A stretch of DNA of 64,000 bases, taken from Desulfonatronum sp. SC1 (GTDB lineage Bacteria; Desulfobacterota; Desulfovibrionia; Desulfovibrionales; Desulfonatronaceae). Below, in pieces: positions 27,941 through 39,782 of the stretch; position 1 is the stretch's first letter, and every line of letters starts with the position of its first letter. The DNA lies in contig NZ_PZKN01000001.1 in NCBI RefSeq assembly GCF_003046795.1, positions 62,001 to 126,000 on the forward strand, in the 5' to 3' direction. A model generated the notes under the pieces. It saw nothing but the letters and a program-made list of their open reading frames with translations. It made no database searches and was not told where the DNA came from. A program made the translations under genes and the position numbers.

Positions 27941-28245
27941 GACAGGGTTTCCTCAAGCTTGCGACGCGCCGTGGCCCGGCGTTCCTCAAAACGGGCCTCG
28001 ACCTGATCCCCGGGGATTGCAGGCCGCGTGTCCTCAAGCGCCTCTTTGACCTTGGCCCGGAACCAGGCGTCATGGACGGCGGGGTCCATGGTCAGTCCTG
28101 CAGGCAGGCTTCCTTCGCGGGCTACGCGGGTCAGCAGGATGCGCACGGCATCGGAGACGGTCAGGCCCATGCCTTCCAGCACGACGGCGGCGCGTTCCTT
28201 GAGTTCGGCATCAATCCGGGTTTGGACAAGAGCATTGGCAGCCAT
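27937..28245 (-). CDS. RelB/DinJ family antitoxin
   Basis: 102 aa. The N-terminal VQTRIDAELKERAAVVLEGM and SDAVRILLTRVAREGSLP form the RelB/DinJ RHH domain. ATG 28245 is preferred over the longer frame because GGAGG lies 6 nt upstream. The promoter upstream is strong (see 28278-28306). First gene of the toxin-antitoxin operon. Confidence 0.88.
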   Translation of the reverse strand: MAANALVQTRIDAELKERAAVVLEGMGLTVSDAVRILLTRVAREGSLPAGLTMDPAVHDAWFRAKVKEALEDTRPAIPGDQVEARFEERRATARRKLEETLS

Positions 28246-28277
28246 GAGAACCTCCATGCAAGATGTGAACAAATAGA

Positions 28278-28306
28278 AGCGTAATGCGATTGCATGACAA
28301 AGTCAA
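28278..28306 (-). promoter_or_regulatory. Promoter of the RelB/RelE operon
   Basis: Minus-strand TTGACT (28301-28306), 17-bp spacer, TACGCT (28278-28283), 33 bases before the antitoxin ATG. Confidence 0.55.
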
Positions 28307-28360
28307 AGCCCTCGGCCCAAGAAACTCGGCCCAAGAAACTATGAACACGACCCTACGCCA

Positions 28361-28448
28361 TCCTGCACCATGTGCGGCAAGATGTGCGCGGTCAGGACCA
28401 TGACGCGGATCAAGGAGGGGAAGGATATTCGGCTGGATGATTGAGGGG
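28361..28448 (+). pseudogene. thiC: Right copy of the 88-bp thiC 3'-end repeat (thiC fragment)
   Basis: Matches 16482-16569 at 83 of 88 positions. The reading frame is intact (CTMCGKMC to the stop) and four of the five differences are silent; the only amino-acid change is Lys to Thr. This pattern points to the tail of a functional thiC from a related genome rather than a decaying copy. No thiC body lies upstream. A 14-bp tandem duplication (GAAACTCGGCCCAA-like) precedes it. Confidence 0.93.
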
Positions 28449-28468
28449 TAGGGTGTTACGGCAAAAAC

Positions 28469-28978
28469 CTACATGGCGTCATCGAATTCATCCCGGTACC
28501 GCGCCGTGCCTCCAGCCTTGGGCAGGGCGTCAGCGTTCAGCACCGCGACCATGAAGGCCTCATCCGGTACCCCCTCCCATTGGCTGACGAGTCGATACTT
28601 GGAGGCTGGCTCGAAACCGAAGCGTGGGTAATACTCGGGGTGCCCCAAGACGATGACGAAGGGGCAGCCTGTGCGGCGCAAATGGTCAAGCCCGTGCCGG
28701 ACCAGCCGGGAACCAACGCCCTTTCGCTGATGAGAGGGCAACACCGCCATGGGCGCCAGCCCCATGCCCACGGCGTCGGAACCGTCCACCGTGACCGGGG
28801 TGAACAGGATGTGGCCGATCACAACGCCGTCTTCCTCAGCCACGAAGGCGAGGTACTCACTGCAGGAGGCCCGAAGAGCGTCAACCAGGGCCGCTTCCGG
28901 GCCGTTCTCGAACGCGGCCAGGTTCAGACGATGGACGGCTTTCTGGTCTCGGGGGTCTTCTTTTCGGATTTCGAGCAT
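28469..28978 (-). CDS. GNAT family N-acetyltransferase (YhbS-like)
   Basis: 169 aa. Acetyl-CoA-binding motif A is LAVLPSHQRKGVGSRLV-like (here MAVLPSHQRKGVGSRLVRHG), and GHPEYYPRFGFEPA is typical of the COG3153 group. AAGGA precedes ATG 28978. First gene right of the island boundary. Substrate unknown. Confidence 0.88.
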   Translation of the reverse strand: MLEIRKEDPRDQKAVHRLNLAAFENGPEAALVDALRASCSEYLAFVAEEDGVVIGHILFTPVTVDGSDAVGMGLAPMAVLPSHQRKGVGSRLVRHGLDHLRRTGCPFVIVLGHPEYYPRFGFEPASKYRLVSQWEGVPDEAFMVAVLNADALPKAGGTARYRDEFDDAM

Positions 28979-29407
28979 AACAAGGTTCCTTTTTCAGAGT
29001 GGAAGCGACGTGAGGGGTGAAGGCTACTCGTTCGCCACAATCATTGCCAGCGTGGTACTCGACGGTGAGGAGGTGGATGCCTCCTGTTCCAAGCGCATCT
29101 ATTCGGGGCTGTCATCCTGTCCGTGGCCAGTTGTACGGCCCGAGCCAAACGAGTTCAAGTGGGACCATCCAGAGCCTATTGGTGATCAGAATATGTCCGG
29201 TCTCTGTTCGTGCCCCGCGGAAGCGTGGTTCTTCATCCGGCGGTTCCCCGCATCCGCATTACTGGCAATAGATGAAAAACTCGGGTAAGTGGTATCCGGT
29301 TGACGCGCGGGGGCGCGCCATCCGCAACGGCCCCGGTTTTCGTTGAATTCGGCTGAATTCCGGTTGCACCCATCCACCCGCTCCGCGATGACGAGGTAGC
29401 CCATCCC
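28979..29407. other. Intergenic region before carB; nothing recognised
   Basis: 429 bp. Open frames here have no family resemblance and lack convincing ribosome binding sites. A GC-rich inverted stretch (GCGCGGGGGCGCGCC, near 29315) lies about 90 bp before carB and might be a leader structure or terminator without a T-tract. Confidence 0.4.
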
Positions 29408-32602
<3,195 letters not shown>

Positions 32603-32727
32603 TGGCGCGTATCCCGCTTCGCCGCGCCGAAGCAGCCAGGGGCGCTCCAGCGCCCCGTTTAGGCTCGGTGCCAGGGATCATTTCCGGTCAGCCCCGGCTA
32701 TATCATCTCCACTTCAAAGCTTCTCTT

Positions 32728-32811
32728 TCGGAATCGGTATCGGGGTCGAATTAACGGTATTGACGAACATACAGTATCGATTCCGATTCCGACGCCGACC
32801 CCGATAACTCC
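32728..32811. repeat. Inverted repeat of ATCGG-type motifs after carB
   Basis: GGTATCGGGGTCG pairs with CGACCCCGATAAC, flanked by ATCGATTCCGATTCC and CGGAATCGG motifs, ending near a run of T (CCATTTTTTT). It may serve as a terminator for carB and as a small palindromic repeat. The rest of the 252-bp gap up to the acyl-CoA ligase holds nothing else. Confidence 0.5.
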
Positions 32812-32854
32812 ATTTTTTTCAAGCGAAGAACGCATTATCGGATTAGAATTGGTA

Positions 32855-34477
32855 TTACTCCCCGTCCTTCAAATACATCTCCCGCAGGGCGACCTTGTTG
32901 GTCTTGCCCACGCTGGTCTTGGCGACGGACTCCACCAAGCGGACTTTGACCAGTACCGCCTCCTTGGGCAGCACGCCCTTGTCCACGAAGCTCTTGACGT
33001 GGTGGGCGATGCTCTTTTCCGACAGCGCGACGCCCTGCCTGGCCACGACCAGGGCCAGGGGCGTTTCTCCCCAGCGCAGGTCCGGCTTGCCGATCACCGC
33101 GGCTTCGGCCACGTCCGTGTGACGCAGGATGATGTCCTCCAGTTCCAGGGAACTGAGCCATTCCCCGCCGACCTTGATCACGTCCTTGGTCCGATCCGTG
33201 ATGCGCAGACTGCCCGAGGCGTCGCGGCAGGCCACGTCTCCGGTGTTCATCCAGCCGTCGGTCCATAATTTTTCCGAATTGCGCTCATCCTTGAGATAGG
33301 ATCTCGTCAGCCACGGGGCGCGGACTTGCAGGGCTCCGGGGGTTTTATCGTCGTCGGGCGCTTCCCGGTCGGCGTCGTCGACCAGGCGGAGCCGGACCAG
33401 GGGCAGGGGACGGCCGGTGCGGACGCGCAGGGCGATCTGGCTCTCCTGATCCTGAAGCAGTTCGGCATTGGACAGGTGGGTCAACGTCAGGATGGGGCAG
33501 GACTCGGACATGCCGTAGCCCGCGAAAATGTCCACGCCCCGATCCAGGGCCGCCTTGCACACGGCCTTGGGCAGGGCCGCCCCGCCGATGACCACCTTCC
33601 AGCCGGACAGGTCGTAGCTCGCGCACTTGGGATCAGAAAGCAGCATGTGCAGAATAGTCGGCACGCAGTGGCTGAAGGTAACCTTTTCCGTGCTGATCAG
33701 CCGGGTCAGCACCTCGGGAATGTATTTGCCCGGATAGACCTGTTTCACCCCGAGCAGGGTCGCCATGTAGGGGATGCCCCAGGCATGGACGTGGAACATG
33801 GGCGTGATGGGCATGTATACGTCCTCGCGGTGCAAGCGGCCCTGGGTGGCGTTGGAACTGAAGGCGGTCAACCCGGCCAGGGTATGCAGGACCAGTTGCC
33901 GGTGGCTGAAGAAGACGCCTTTGGGCAGGCCCGTGGTCCCGGTGGTGTAGAAGGTGGTGGCCCGGGTGTCTTCGTCGAAATCCGGAAACACTACCAGCGG
34001 CTCGGCGGCGGCCAGCAGGGCCTCGTACTCGCCGGACAACGGCAAGGCTGTTTGCGGAGCCTCTTCGCCGTCCGTGAGCAGGATATACTCGCGCACGGTG
34101 TCCAGCCGCCCCTTGATCTGCTCCAGCAGGGGCAGGAAGTCGGCGTTGACCAGGATAACGTCGTCCTCGGCGTGGCCGATGGTGTAGACCAGCTGCTCCG
34201 GGGAAAGGCGGATGTTGATGGTGTGCAGCACCGCGCCGATCATGGGCACGGCGTAGTAGCACTCCAGGTAGCGATGGCTGTCGTAGTCCATGACGGCCAC
34301 GGTGTCCCCGGGCTTCACGCCCCGGGCCAGCAGCATCCCCGCCAGCCGGGCCACCCGTTCGCGGAACCCGGCGTAGGTGAAGCGACGGAATTCGCCGTAG
34401 ACGATTTCCTGATCCGGATGGTTCTGAATAGGGCCCTGAAAAAGATTTTTGATCAGCAGTTGCTGGGATGGTTGCAT
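32855..34477 (-). CDS. Fatty-acid/acyl-CoA ligase (AMP-binding)
   Basis: 540 aa ANL-superfamily enzyme activating a carboxylic acid to its CoA thioester via an acyl-AMP. P-loop [11 protein letters not shown]5-type motif [22 protein letters not shown], and the catalytic Lys region at the C-terminus ([14 protein letters not shown]). Similar to medium/long-chain acyl-CoA ligases. AAAGGAAC precedes ATG 34477. The 244 bp upstream (34478-34721) contain only a doubtful 64-codon frame. Confidence 0.88.
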   Translation of the reverse strand: MQPSQQLLIKNLFQGPIQNHPDQEIVYGEFRRFTYAGFRERVARLAGMLLARGVKPGDTVAVMDYDSHRYLECYYAVPMIGAVLHTINIRLSPEQLVYTIGHAEDDVILVNADFLPLLEQIKGRLDTVREYILLTDGEEAPQTALPLSGEYEALLAAAEPLVVFPDFDEDTRATTFYTTGTTGLPKGVFFSHRQLVLHTLAGLTAFSSNATQGRLHREDVYMPITPMFHVHAWGIPYMATLLGVKQVYPGKYIPEVLTRLISTEKVTFSHCVPTILHMLLSDPKCASYDLSGWKVVIGGAALPKAVCKAALDRGVDIFAGYGMSESCPILTLTHLSNAELLQDQESQIALRVRTGRPLPLVRLRLVDDADREAPDDDKTPGALQVRAPWLTRSYLKDERNSEKLWTDGWMNTGDVACRDASGSLRITDRTKDVIKVGGEWLSSLELEDIILRHTDVAEAAVIGKPDLRWGETPLALVVARQGVALSEKSIAHHVKSFVDKGVLPKEAVLVKVRLVESVAKTSVGKTNKVALREMYLKDGE

Positions 34478-34721
34478 GGATGTTCCTTTAATTTTGTTTG
34501 TTCTTTCAAAATGACACTCTCAGATCGACGTTACACTGGACTCAGGATCATAATCCGTAATGTCCTGGCAAACGCCGCCTGTTGTTCTTGCATCGTGACG
34601 TCCTGGAGAAAGAGCAGGATGAAACCGTTACTGACTATCTTCTCTATCATCATGCTTGCCTTGGATAATACTGAGTGGTCCGACATTTCCTGACTGCTCG
34701 ACAAAATGGGTATGAAAGAGT

Positions 34722-35057
34722 TCATCTTTTCGCTTTATACCGACCAGCTTCCGCGAAAAAGGTTATATCTGAATATCCCTCATAAATCTTTCCTGAATGC
34801 AAAACGCCGGCGGGAATAGAATAAATATCGCCTTTCCTGAATTGCTTTTTTACACCGTCGATGGTCAATTCGATGACACCGCTCAAAACAAAACCAACTT
34901 GCGCCGCATGTGAATGTTCCGGCAGATCAGCATCCTTTTCAAACTGCATGAAGAGCAATTGGTGGTCAGCGGCTTGCGACAAATACGACGTGATGCCGTC
35001 GATGGGTATATCAGCTTCGGGCAAAGCTTTGATCGGAGGGGGGAAAATGTTTTCCAA
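34722..35057 (-). CDS. Cupin domain protein
   Basis: 111 aa single cupin barrel. Motif 1 includes LPEHSHAAQVGFVLSGVIEL (metal-binding His pair) and motif 2 is GDIYSIPAGVLHSG. TTG start with AAGGAG at a good distance. Small metal-binding or sensor-type cupin; substrate unknown. Confidence 0.83.
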   Translation of the reverse strand: MENIFPPPIKALPEADIPIDGITSYLSQAADHQLLFMQFEKDADLPEHSHAAQVGFVLSGVIELTIDGVKKQFRKGDIYSIPAGVLHSGKIYEGYSDITFFAEAGRYKAKR

Positions 35058-35138
35058 TTCTTAATCTCCTTCTCTACAGAGTTCAACGCGTTGCATGCGC
35101 TTCGGCTGGACGAGCCAAGTCTTACGCCGTAGCTTTTG

Positions 35139-35214
35139 CAAGCTCTCTGACCGTGTAGCCATCAAGCGCACGCCCCGCCGTACCGTCTGAACGCTCAATG
35201 ATTTGACCAGGAAC
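35139..35214 (-). pseudogene. Fragment of an SH3-domain gene
   Basis: 76 bp matching 36944-37019 inside the intact SH3 protein gene without indels and with few substitutions; one of them creates an in-frame stop. The flanks are unrelated, so this is a duplicated internal fragment. Confidence 0.8.
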
Positions 35215-35239
35215 GATACTTTGATTTGTCCAGGCTGGG

Positions 35240-35740
35240 CTACCGATCGTCATAGACAATATCTCGAAGGCTTTTCTCAATCAATTCGGCATCTTCTACA
35301 GAGATTTTATCGGGGAATGACATAAGCTTCAGATGCAATGCACTGCCATCAGCCTGTAATGGAGGCTGGATGTGATGGTGCTGGTTCAGATGGAATCCCA
35401 ATCGTTCATAAAATTTGATTCTTCTGAGAGTTGTATCATCCACTGGCGGTTCCACTTCGAGAACCACATTTCTTCCAGACTGGATCAAATTGTTCATTAG
35501 AATGGAGCCGATACCACGCCCTCGGCCTGTTTCGGCAATGGCAATGTGTTCAACAAAATAATATCCGCCTATATCCCAATAGGCGATAAAACCCATCATG
35601 CTGTCAGCCTCAGAATAGAAATTCACTGCATATTCTTTTCTTGTAAGTACGGCTAGTTGGCCGGCACGATCTCTTTTCTCGTACTCCGGAAATGATTCAG
35701 AGTATATTTCCCAGAATGATTCGAATTGTTCATCAGTCAT
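35240..35740 (-). CDS. GNAT family N-acetyltransferase
   Basis: 166 aa. Motif A is IAIAETGRGRGIGSILMNNL, followed by LRRIKFYERLGFHLNQH. N-terminal half typical of GNATs (SESFPEYEKRDRAGQ). Lower GC than the neighbours and flanked by gene fragments and repeats, consistent with recent acquisition. Substrate unknown. Confidence 0.85.
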   Translation of the reverse strand: MTDEQFESFWEIYSESFPEYEKRDRAGQLAVLTRKEYAVNFYSEADSMMGFIAYWDIGGYYFVEHIAIAETGRGRGIGSILMNNLIQSGRNVVLEVEPPVDDTTLRRIKFYERLGFHLNQHHHIQPPLQADGSALHLKLMSFPDKISVEDAELIEKSLRDIVYDDR

Positions 35741-35780
35741 GATTTATCTTCGTCGCCATAGTGGCTGCGTCATATCTTCG

Positions 35781-35880
35781 ATTTGCCGCGGAACGGGGTC
35801 AAGTCTGCTTTGGCTCGCAAGTGTTTTTTCTGCGAATCCACTTTTCTCCGAAGCGCCTTTTCCTTCTTCAGCCTGGATTG
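35781..35880. repeat. Dispersed repeat (GGGTCAAGTCTGC family), copy 1
   Basis: Shares TTGCCGCGG, TCAAGTCTGCTTTGGCTCGC and TTCTCCGAAGCGCCTTTTCC with copies at 55834-55940 and, more loosely, 36671-36750. The remainder of 35741-36072 shows no recognisable gene. Confidence 0.8.
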
Positions 35881-36072
35881 GAGGCGGAGCAGGATTCTGC
35901 TGACTGCACGGTAGGTCCGTATCCAAATGCCTCCGCGATACAAGAAAGTGTATCATCGCCACGAAACGATCTGAAGAGCTGGATCTCGACGACGCGATCC
36001 GCTTCATGCGGTTAGGAGTTGTACTCCATCAATATTTCAATATGTCCAGTGTGTTCGTCAGCGATTTCCTTG

Positions 36073-36225
36073 ACTGAGTGTTGAAAAAGTCCTTATCCTC
36101 AGTCCGTTCAAAAACCCAAAGTGCAAGAAGCAAAAAAAGTTCAAGATCGAAGCGTATTTATTCATACGTGAGAGTTTGAACTTTTTGCAGCGACGCAGCA
36201 ATTGGGAGTTTTTCAACGGACTGCT
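36073..36225 (-). repeat. Dispersed 150-bp inverted-repeat element, copy B
   Basis: Starts GTGTTGAAAAAGTCCTTATC, has the inverted ends CAGTCCGTTCAAAAA and TTTTTCAACGGACTG, and the central TTCAAGATCGAAGCGTATTT. Almost the same sequence as copy C in reverse orientation. The whole can fold as one long hairpin. The next ~98 bp before the DUF6868 gene hold nothing recognisable. Confidence 0.9.
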
Positions 36226-36323
36226 AACGTGCCGGATGGACGCAGCCAGCCTTGAGGCGTTTCGGGTGGAGCGCTCGGCGCGGACCCCGAAGTCGACTCC
36301 GAGGTTTTGCTTGGTGAACGTCG

Positions 36324-36572
36324 TCACCCGATGATTGTCAGTGCAATCCACGGTACAATGTTGAAGACGAATACGAAAATCTTGTACATGCCAATGAATG
36401 AGTAAATAACCGCATTGAATGTTTCCCGAGGCATAGGAAAAAACTTGCCGTGCATTCGATAAACGAAATCTCCGCCGAATCCAAATGCTACGACCAGAAA
36501 CGATAGCACCAGAAACGCCACGTTCAGGATGGTGCACCACATGAAAAACTGTGTCAGCAGATCAATATTCAT
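36324..36572 (-). CDS. DUF6868 family small membrane protein
   Basis: 82 aa with two to three hydrophobic segments. The family pattern is clear: LLTQFFMWCTILNVAFL, VYRMHGKFFPMPRETFN and a YKIFVFVFNIVPWIAL end. AGGAG lies before ATG 36572. Function unknown; this family is common among single-gene accessory insertions. Confidence 0.8.
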   Translation of the reverse strand: MNIDLLTQFFMWCTILNVAFLVLSFLVVAFGFGGDFVYRMHGKFFPMPRETFNAVIYSFIGMYKIFVFVFNIVPWIALTIIG

Positions 36573-36670
36573 TTCGTTCTCCTATATCCACCAAAAGCAG
36601 AGCTTTGCGGTAATTATGGAGCCACGAAGCTGTGGAAAAATTGTCCGACAACAACGACTTGTTAAAAGTG

Positions 36671-36750
36671 AAGAAGGGTCAAGTCTGCTCTTGACCCACC
36701 ACTATTCATATTCTTACCGAAACCACCCTTCTCCAAAGCGCTTTCCTTAG
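36671..36750. repeat. Dispersed repeat (GGGTCAAGTCTGC family), diverged copy 2
   Basis: AAGGGTCAAGTCTGCTCTTG, then CCTTCTCCAAAGCGCTTTCC. Matches the copies at 35781 and 55834 over the ends. It lies in the 246-bp gap between the SH3 and DUF6868 genes. Confidence 0.7.
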
Positions 36751-36818
36751 ACAGCGCGAGGAACGAGCGTCCGGTGGCCGCGGGGAGCGAATTTGATGGC
36801 CCTGTAGACACGAATCAG

Positions 36819-37184
36819 CTACTCCGGAATCTCTTTCAGGTTCTCCAACGGCACCCAGCCCGACGCCGAGCCGTTGGATTTCTCACACCATAGCCAACCA
36901 TTCAAGGCTCTTGTGCCAATGAGCACCTCTCCTTCTTGCACATCAAGCTCTCTGGCCGTGTAGTCATCAAGCGCACGCCCCGCCGTACCGTCCAAACGCT
37001 CAATGATTTGACCGGGAACCCATCCTGGCTCCTGCCCTGGCGTGCTGCAGAGAAACCAATTATCCCAGCCCTCCGATCCCTCATATTCCTCACCAACGAC
37101 AAGAGGAGCACCTTTCCTGAAAGTTATGGGGCTAGGGAACTCACTTTCGTGTGGACTGACGACGAGATACTTCTTGACGCTCAT
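36819..37184 (-). CDS. Protein with two variant SH3 domains
   Basis: 121 aa. Two SH3-like modules with the ALxDYxAxELDVQEGE pattern: residues about 1-60 (YLVVSPHESEFPSPITFRKG ... GWVPGQIIERL) and about 65-118 (ALDDYTARELDVQEGEVL ... GWVPLENLKEIPE). Start at ATG 37184 after AAGGGAAG. Likely a small interaction or binding protein. A 76-bp piece is duplicated at 35139. Confidence 0.75.
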   Translation of the reverse strand: MSVKKYLVVSPHESEFPSPITFRKGAPLVVGEEYEGSEGWDNWFLCSTPGQEPGWVPGQIIERLDGTAGRALDDYTARELDVQEGEVLIGTRALNGWLWCEKSNGSASGWVPLENLKEIPE

Positions 37185-37255
37185 ATAGCTTCCCTTGTTC
37201 TGGCTACCGGGCGGGGCGCGTTTTTTTGCGCTCCCGTGTAGCAAGTTGTTAAATA

Positions 37256-38467
37256 TCAAAAATCAATCCGGTCAATGAGTATCTTCCTTTTGTATGATGG
37301 TAAATATATTGATCCATATCTTTCTAATTCATCAATTCGAAAAGGCAACCATTCTTTAATAAGTAAATTTTTTATTTGGCCAGAAACTTTAAGATAGGAT
37401 CTTATTGTATCAACTGATGCGCCAATTTTGCTTTTGAGTTTACCGCGGAGATGCCACAATCTATCTAACGGATTTGGGTGTGTTTTTGATATGTTATCTC
37501 TAAGCGCCAAGTATTGAAGAACATGATCAAGAATGTCAAAATAAATGAAAATTAAAAAGGCAGAATCGGCCATAATACTTCGGAAGTGATTATTATTGCG
37601 TATTTTTTTTATCGCATATAAATCTGCATTATACTCCTTTTTATGCTCATAGCTATAGGCTTTTATATCTATATCGCTTCGTTCGGTATGCATAATTGTT
37701 TGTAAAGGATATTTTTTAATGCTTGACGACGACAAATGGCCAAGAGTGTGATGGGCATATTCATGTCCAAATATAAAAATGAGTTGTAACTCTGTATAAT
37801 TCGAGATCTCTTTATGAATTTTCGGAGGCAAATCACCCCTAGGATCAATGTCGAAATCAAGCGACTCACTTCCCAGCATAATTCGAATAGCGATAGCTAA
37901 AGATGCTGAGATATCGGAATAGTCAATTCCATGTTCTCTTCCAAGAAACACTATGTTCATATAGTAAAGAAAAAATGTAAGTGCCTCATTAGCAACAATC
38001 ACATTCCCGAACTTCGTATGAATACACATCGCGTTAACATCGCGAACAAATGCCATGCCTGCAGGGATGTTGGATGTTTTTGACTTGAATTTTCCCCCTG
38101 CCATCTCCAAATATTTCTTGTCATAGGAAAAATTGTCCCTGTAATATTTTGTTAGTGACCAACCTTTCTTCCCCGCAGCACGTTTTCTGAATACTCGCAC
38201 CGCACGTGGAGAATCTGCTATGGCCTCCGCTCGCAACCAAAGCAAATAATCTGATGAACTGCTTTGGTTTCTTATTCTTAATATTTCCTCTTTGGTGCAG
38301 AATGGCAGATAAAAGGTTTCCTCAGTTGCAAGACCCTTAGTTTGTTCTTCTGTAAGCACGCCAAACACATGAAATCTTGCATTTTCGCCACTTATTATAA
38401 AACCATCTGCGGCTTTTTGTGCGCCCGGTATAGTACTAAATATTTTATCAAGGTCTGGATTTTTCAA
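37256..38467 (-). CDS. HExxH-containing putative zinc metallopeptidase
   Basis: 403 aa, not assigned to a known family. FGHEYAHHTLGHL contains HEYAH, and a downstream KEYNADLYAIKK supplies an ExxxD that fits the third-ligand pattern of M48/ImmA-type gluzincins. Clearly AT-rich and with different codon use from every neighbour, so probably foreign. TTG start with AGGA upstream. It follows the HEPN-type gene after 24 bp on the same strand, suggesting an operon. Function unknown. Confidence 0.75.
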   Translation of the reverse strand: MKNPDLDKIFSTIPGAQKAADGFIISGENARFHVFGVLTEEQTKGLATEETFYLPFCTKEEILRIRNQSSSSDYLLWLRAEAIADSPRAVRVFRKRAAGKKGWSLTKYYRDNFSYDKKYLEMAGGKFKSKTSNIPAGMAFVRDVNAMCIHTKFGNVIVANEALTFFLYYMNIVFLGREHGIDYSDISASLAIAIRIMLGSESLDFDIDPRGDLPPKIHKEISNYTELQLIFIFGHEYAHHTLGHLSSSSIKKYPLQTIMHTERSDIDIKAYSYEHKKEYNADLYAIKKIRNNNHFRSIMADSAFLIFIYFDILDHVLQYLALRDNISKTHPNPLDRLWHLRGKLKSKIGASVDTIRSYLKVSGQIKNLLIKEWLPFRIDELERYGSIYLPSYKRKILIDRIDF

Positions 38468-38491
38468 AACTATTCCTGATACATTTAACGG

Positions 38492-39694
38492 TTAGCTCAC
38501 CGGCGGGGATGAGGCAGCAGCGGAATCCCCGTCCGGTGTCGCTTCTGGTTGGGCTCCGATCTTGTTGCGTATGCCCTTGAGGGCAGCTATGCCATCCTTG
38601 ACCGCCTGCTGTGAATCTACTCCCAACCATCTGCCATTATGCACTATGTCGTTTCGGAGCTTACGCAAGGCGTTGATTCGGCCCACAGTTGTCTTGGTTG
38701 TCTGGTCAGTCATATCAAGGAGAAAGTATGAAAGCAGGTTCAGCATCTGTGAGAATGTCAAGTCGTTAAAAGCATCTTTCTCCTTTGACTTTGTCAGTCC
38801 TCGGCCAAGGAGCTCCTGTCGTATGCAGTCAGTCAAAAATGTTTCGCAGGCCATGCAAGCGAGAATGCACGCTAGGGAAAGCTCACCAGACCTAAGCAGA
38901 AGTGTAGCCCTGTCCAAGAGAACTTTGGGCATATCGATATCTGTCGTTCCTGCGCAAAAAGCTTCAATGGTTGAGATGTCACATGAGAACTTACAGAACG
39001 GCTGTATCTGACAGGCTGCTACGTGTGCCGCAAAACGGAGAGGCTTACCTATCTCCGTACCTTGACACAGAACATAGATGGGGCAGAACTTGCCGATGTC
39101 ATTGCACTCTGGCACCTCATAGGAATCCTCGTCGAGATGGTAACGCATTGCGGTGATGAGAGTAGGTAAATCGCGGTTCAGAATCGCTATCCAGTCCGCG
39201 AAGCTTGCTTCCACGGCATCGGAAGCGGATGCAGCTTCAGCGACGAACTTAGCGATTACAAGAGATTTGGCCATGATGACTTGGTTCAGCTTAGTTTTGA
39301 GCTTCTCTGCCAAGCCTTCCCGACTCAGGTAGTGTGCGAGGAAATATTCGTCTGGTTTACCGTCCAGAAACACCTCGCAATGCCTGTTGGAAACAACGTA
39401 TTCCATATTCCCTATCGTAACGGCATATTCATCGGCATCTCCGTGCCTGGGCAAGAAAAAAGGCAACTGAACAGCGAGCTCGAACTCATACCTTCCGTCT
39501 CGAGGTGAAATCTCTTTCCAAATGTCCAAGCTGGAATCCCGATTGAGATCGTCCGTAGCGCACCCAACCATGTGATCGCGCTTGATGGAGAAGGCATACT
39601 TGAAAAAGTCCGAGCGCTTGAAAAGATTCGAGTTCTTCGGCGCATCCTCATTACAGATGAGCTTGATAGGGATGTAATTGAACTTCGGCTTCAT
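38492..39694 (-). CDS. Large protein with C-terminal HEPN-like motif
   Basis: 400 aa, not recognised over the first ~260 residues. The C-terminal part contains LLRSGELSLACILACMACET and LRKLRNDIVHNGRW; RNDIVH fits the RxxxxH active site of HEPN ribonucleases and ApeA-like abortive-infection proteins. Start at ATG 39694 rather than an upstream TTG. First gene of a two-gene unit with the HExxH protein. Toxin, RNase or defence sensor are possible; none is shown. Confidence 0.7.
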   Translation of the reverse strand: MKPKFNYIPIKLICNEDAPKNSNLFKRSDFFKYAFSIKRDHMVGCATDDLNRDSSLDIWKEISPRDGRYEFELAVQLPFFLPRHGDADEYAVTIGNMEYVVSNRHCEVFLDGKPDEYFLAHYLSREGLAEKLKTKLNQVIMAKSLVIAKFVAEAASASDAVEASFADWIAILNRDLPTLITAMRYHLDEDSYEVPECNDIGKFCPIYVLCQGTEIGKPLRFAAHVAACQIQPFCKFSCDISTIEAFCAGTTDIDMPKVLLDRATLLLRSGELSLACILACMACETFLTDCIRQELLGRGLTKSKEKDAFNDLTFSQMLNLLSYFLLDMTDQTTKTTVGRINALRKLRNDIVHNGRWLGVDSQQAVKDGIAALKGIRNKIGAQPEATPDGDSAAASSPPVS

Positions 39695-39704
39695 ATGGTT
39701 GCCC

Positions 39705-39767
39705 AACGGGCCGGGGCGGACGCAGTCAGCCCCGGCCCGTTCCCGCGACGCGGATGCGTCGCGGGAA
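39705..39767. repeat. Two adjacent perfect hairpins upstream of the HEPN gene
   Basis: Hairpin 1: AACGGGCCGGGGC (39705-39717) with GCCCCGGCCCGTT (39729-39741). Hairpin 2: TTCCCGCGACGC (39740-39751) with GCGTCGCGGGAA (39756-39767), loop GGAT. They lie 11 bp before the start codon. Confidence 0.8.
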
Positions 39768-39782
39768 CAGCGTTATTATTCT

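Larger units (their letters stand above)
16570..28448. mobile_element. Putative 11.9-kb genomic island inserted at the 3' end of thiC
   Basis: Bounded by the 88-bp thiC direct repeat (the right copy is included). Cargo is typical defence-island material: type I restriction-modification, HigBA, AAA/DUF4276, PIN/RHH, RelE/RelB, a RAYT transposase. No integrase or excisionase is visible, so the element is either non-autonomous, degraded, or was exchanged by homologous recombination. The boundaries are seen; mobility is inferred. Confidence 0.65.

Noticed and set aside
28361-28448. A second thiC gene
   Set aside because: Only the last 28 codons are present; no ThiC body lies upstream.
34531-34725. 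64-codon frame between the cupin and acyl-CoA ligase genes
   Set aside because: No family resemblance and no clear ribosome binding site.
35744-36007. 87-codon minus-strand frame
   Set aside because: Half of it runs through a dispersed repeat; low-complexity Arg/Ser start and no recognisable family.
36058-36540. Protein-coding frame across repeat copy B (and its mirror in copy C)
   Set aside because: The frame arises from the repeat itself and recurs wherever the element does; no ribosome binding site or domain.
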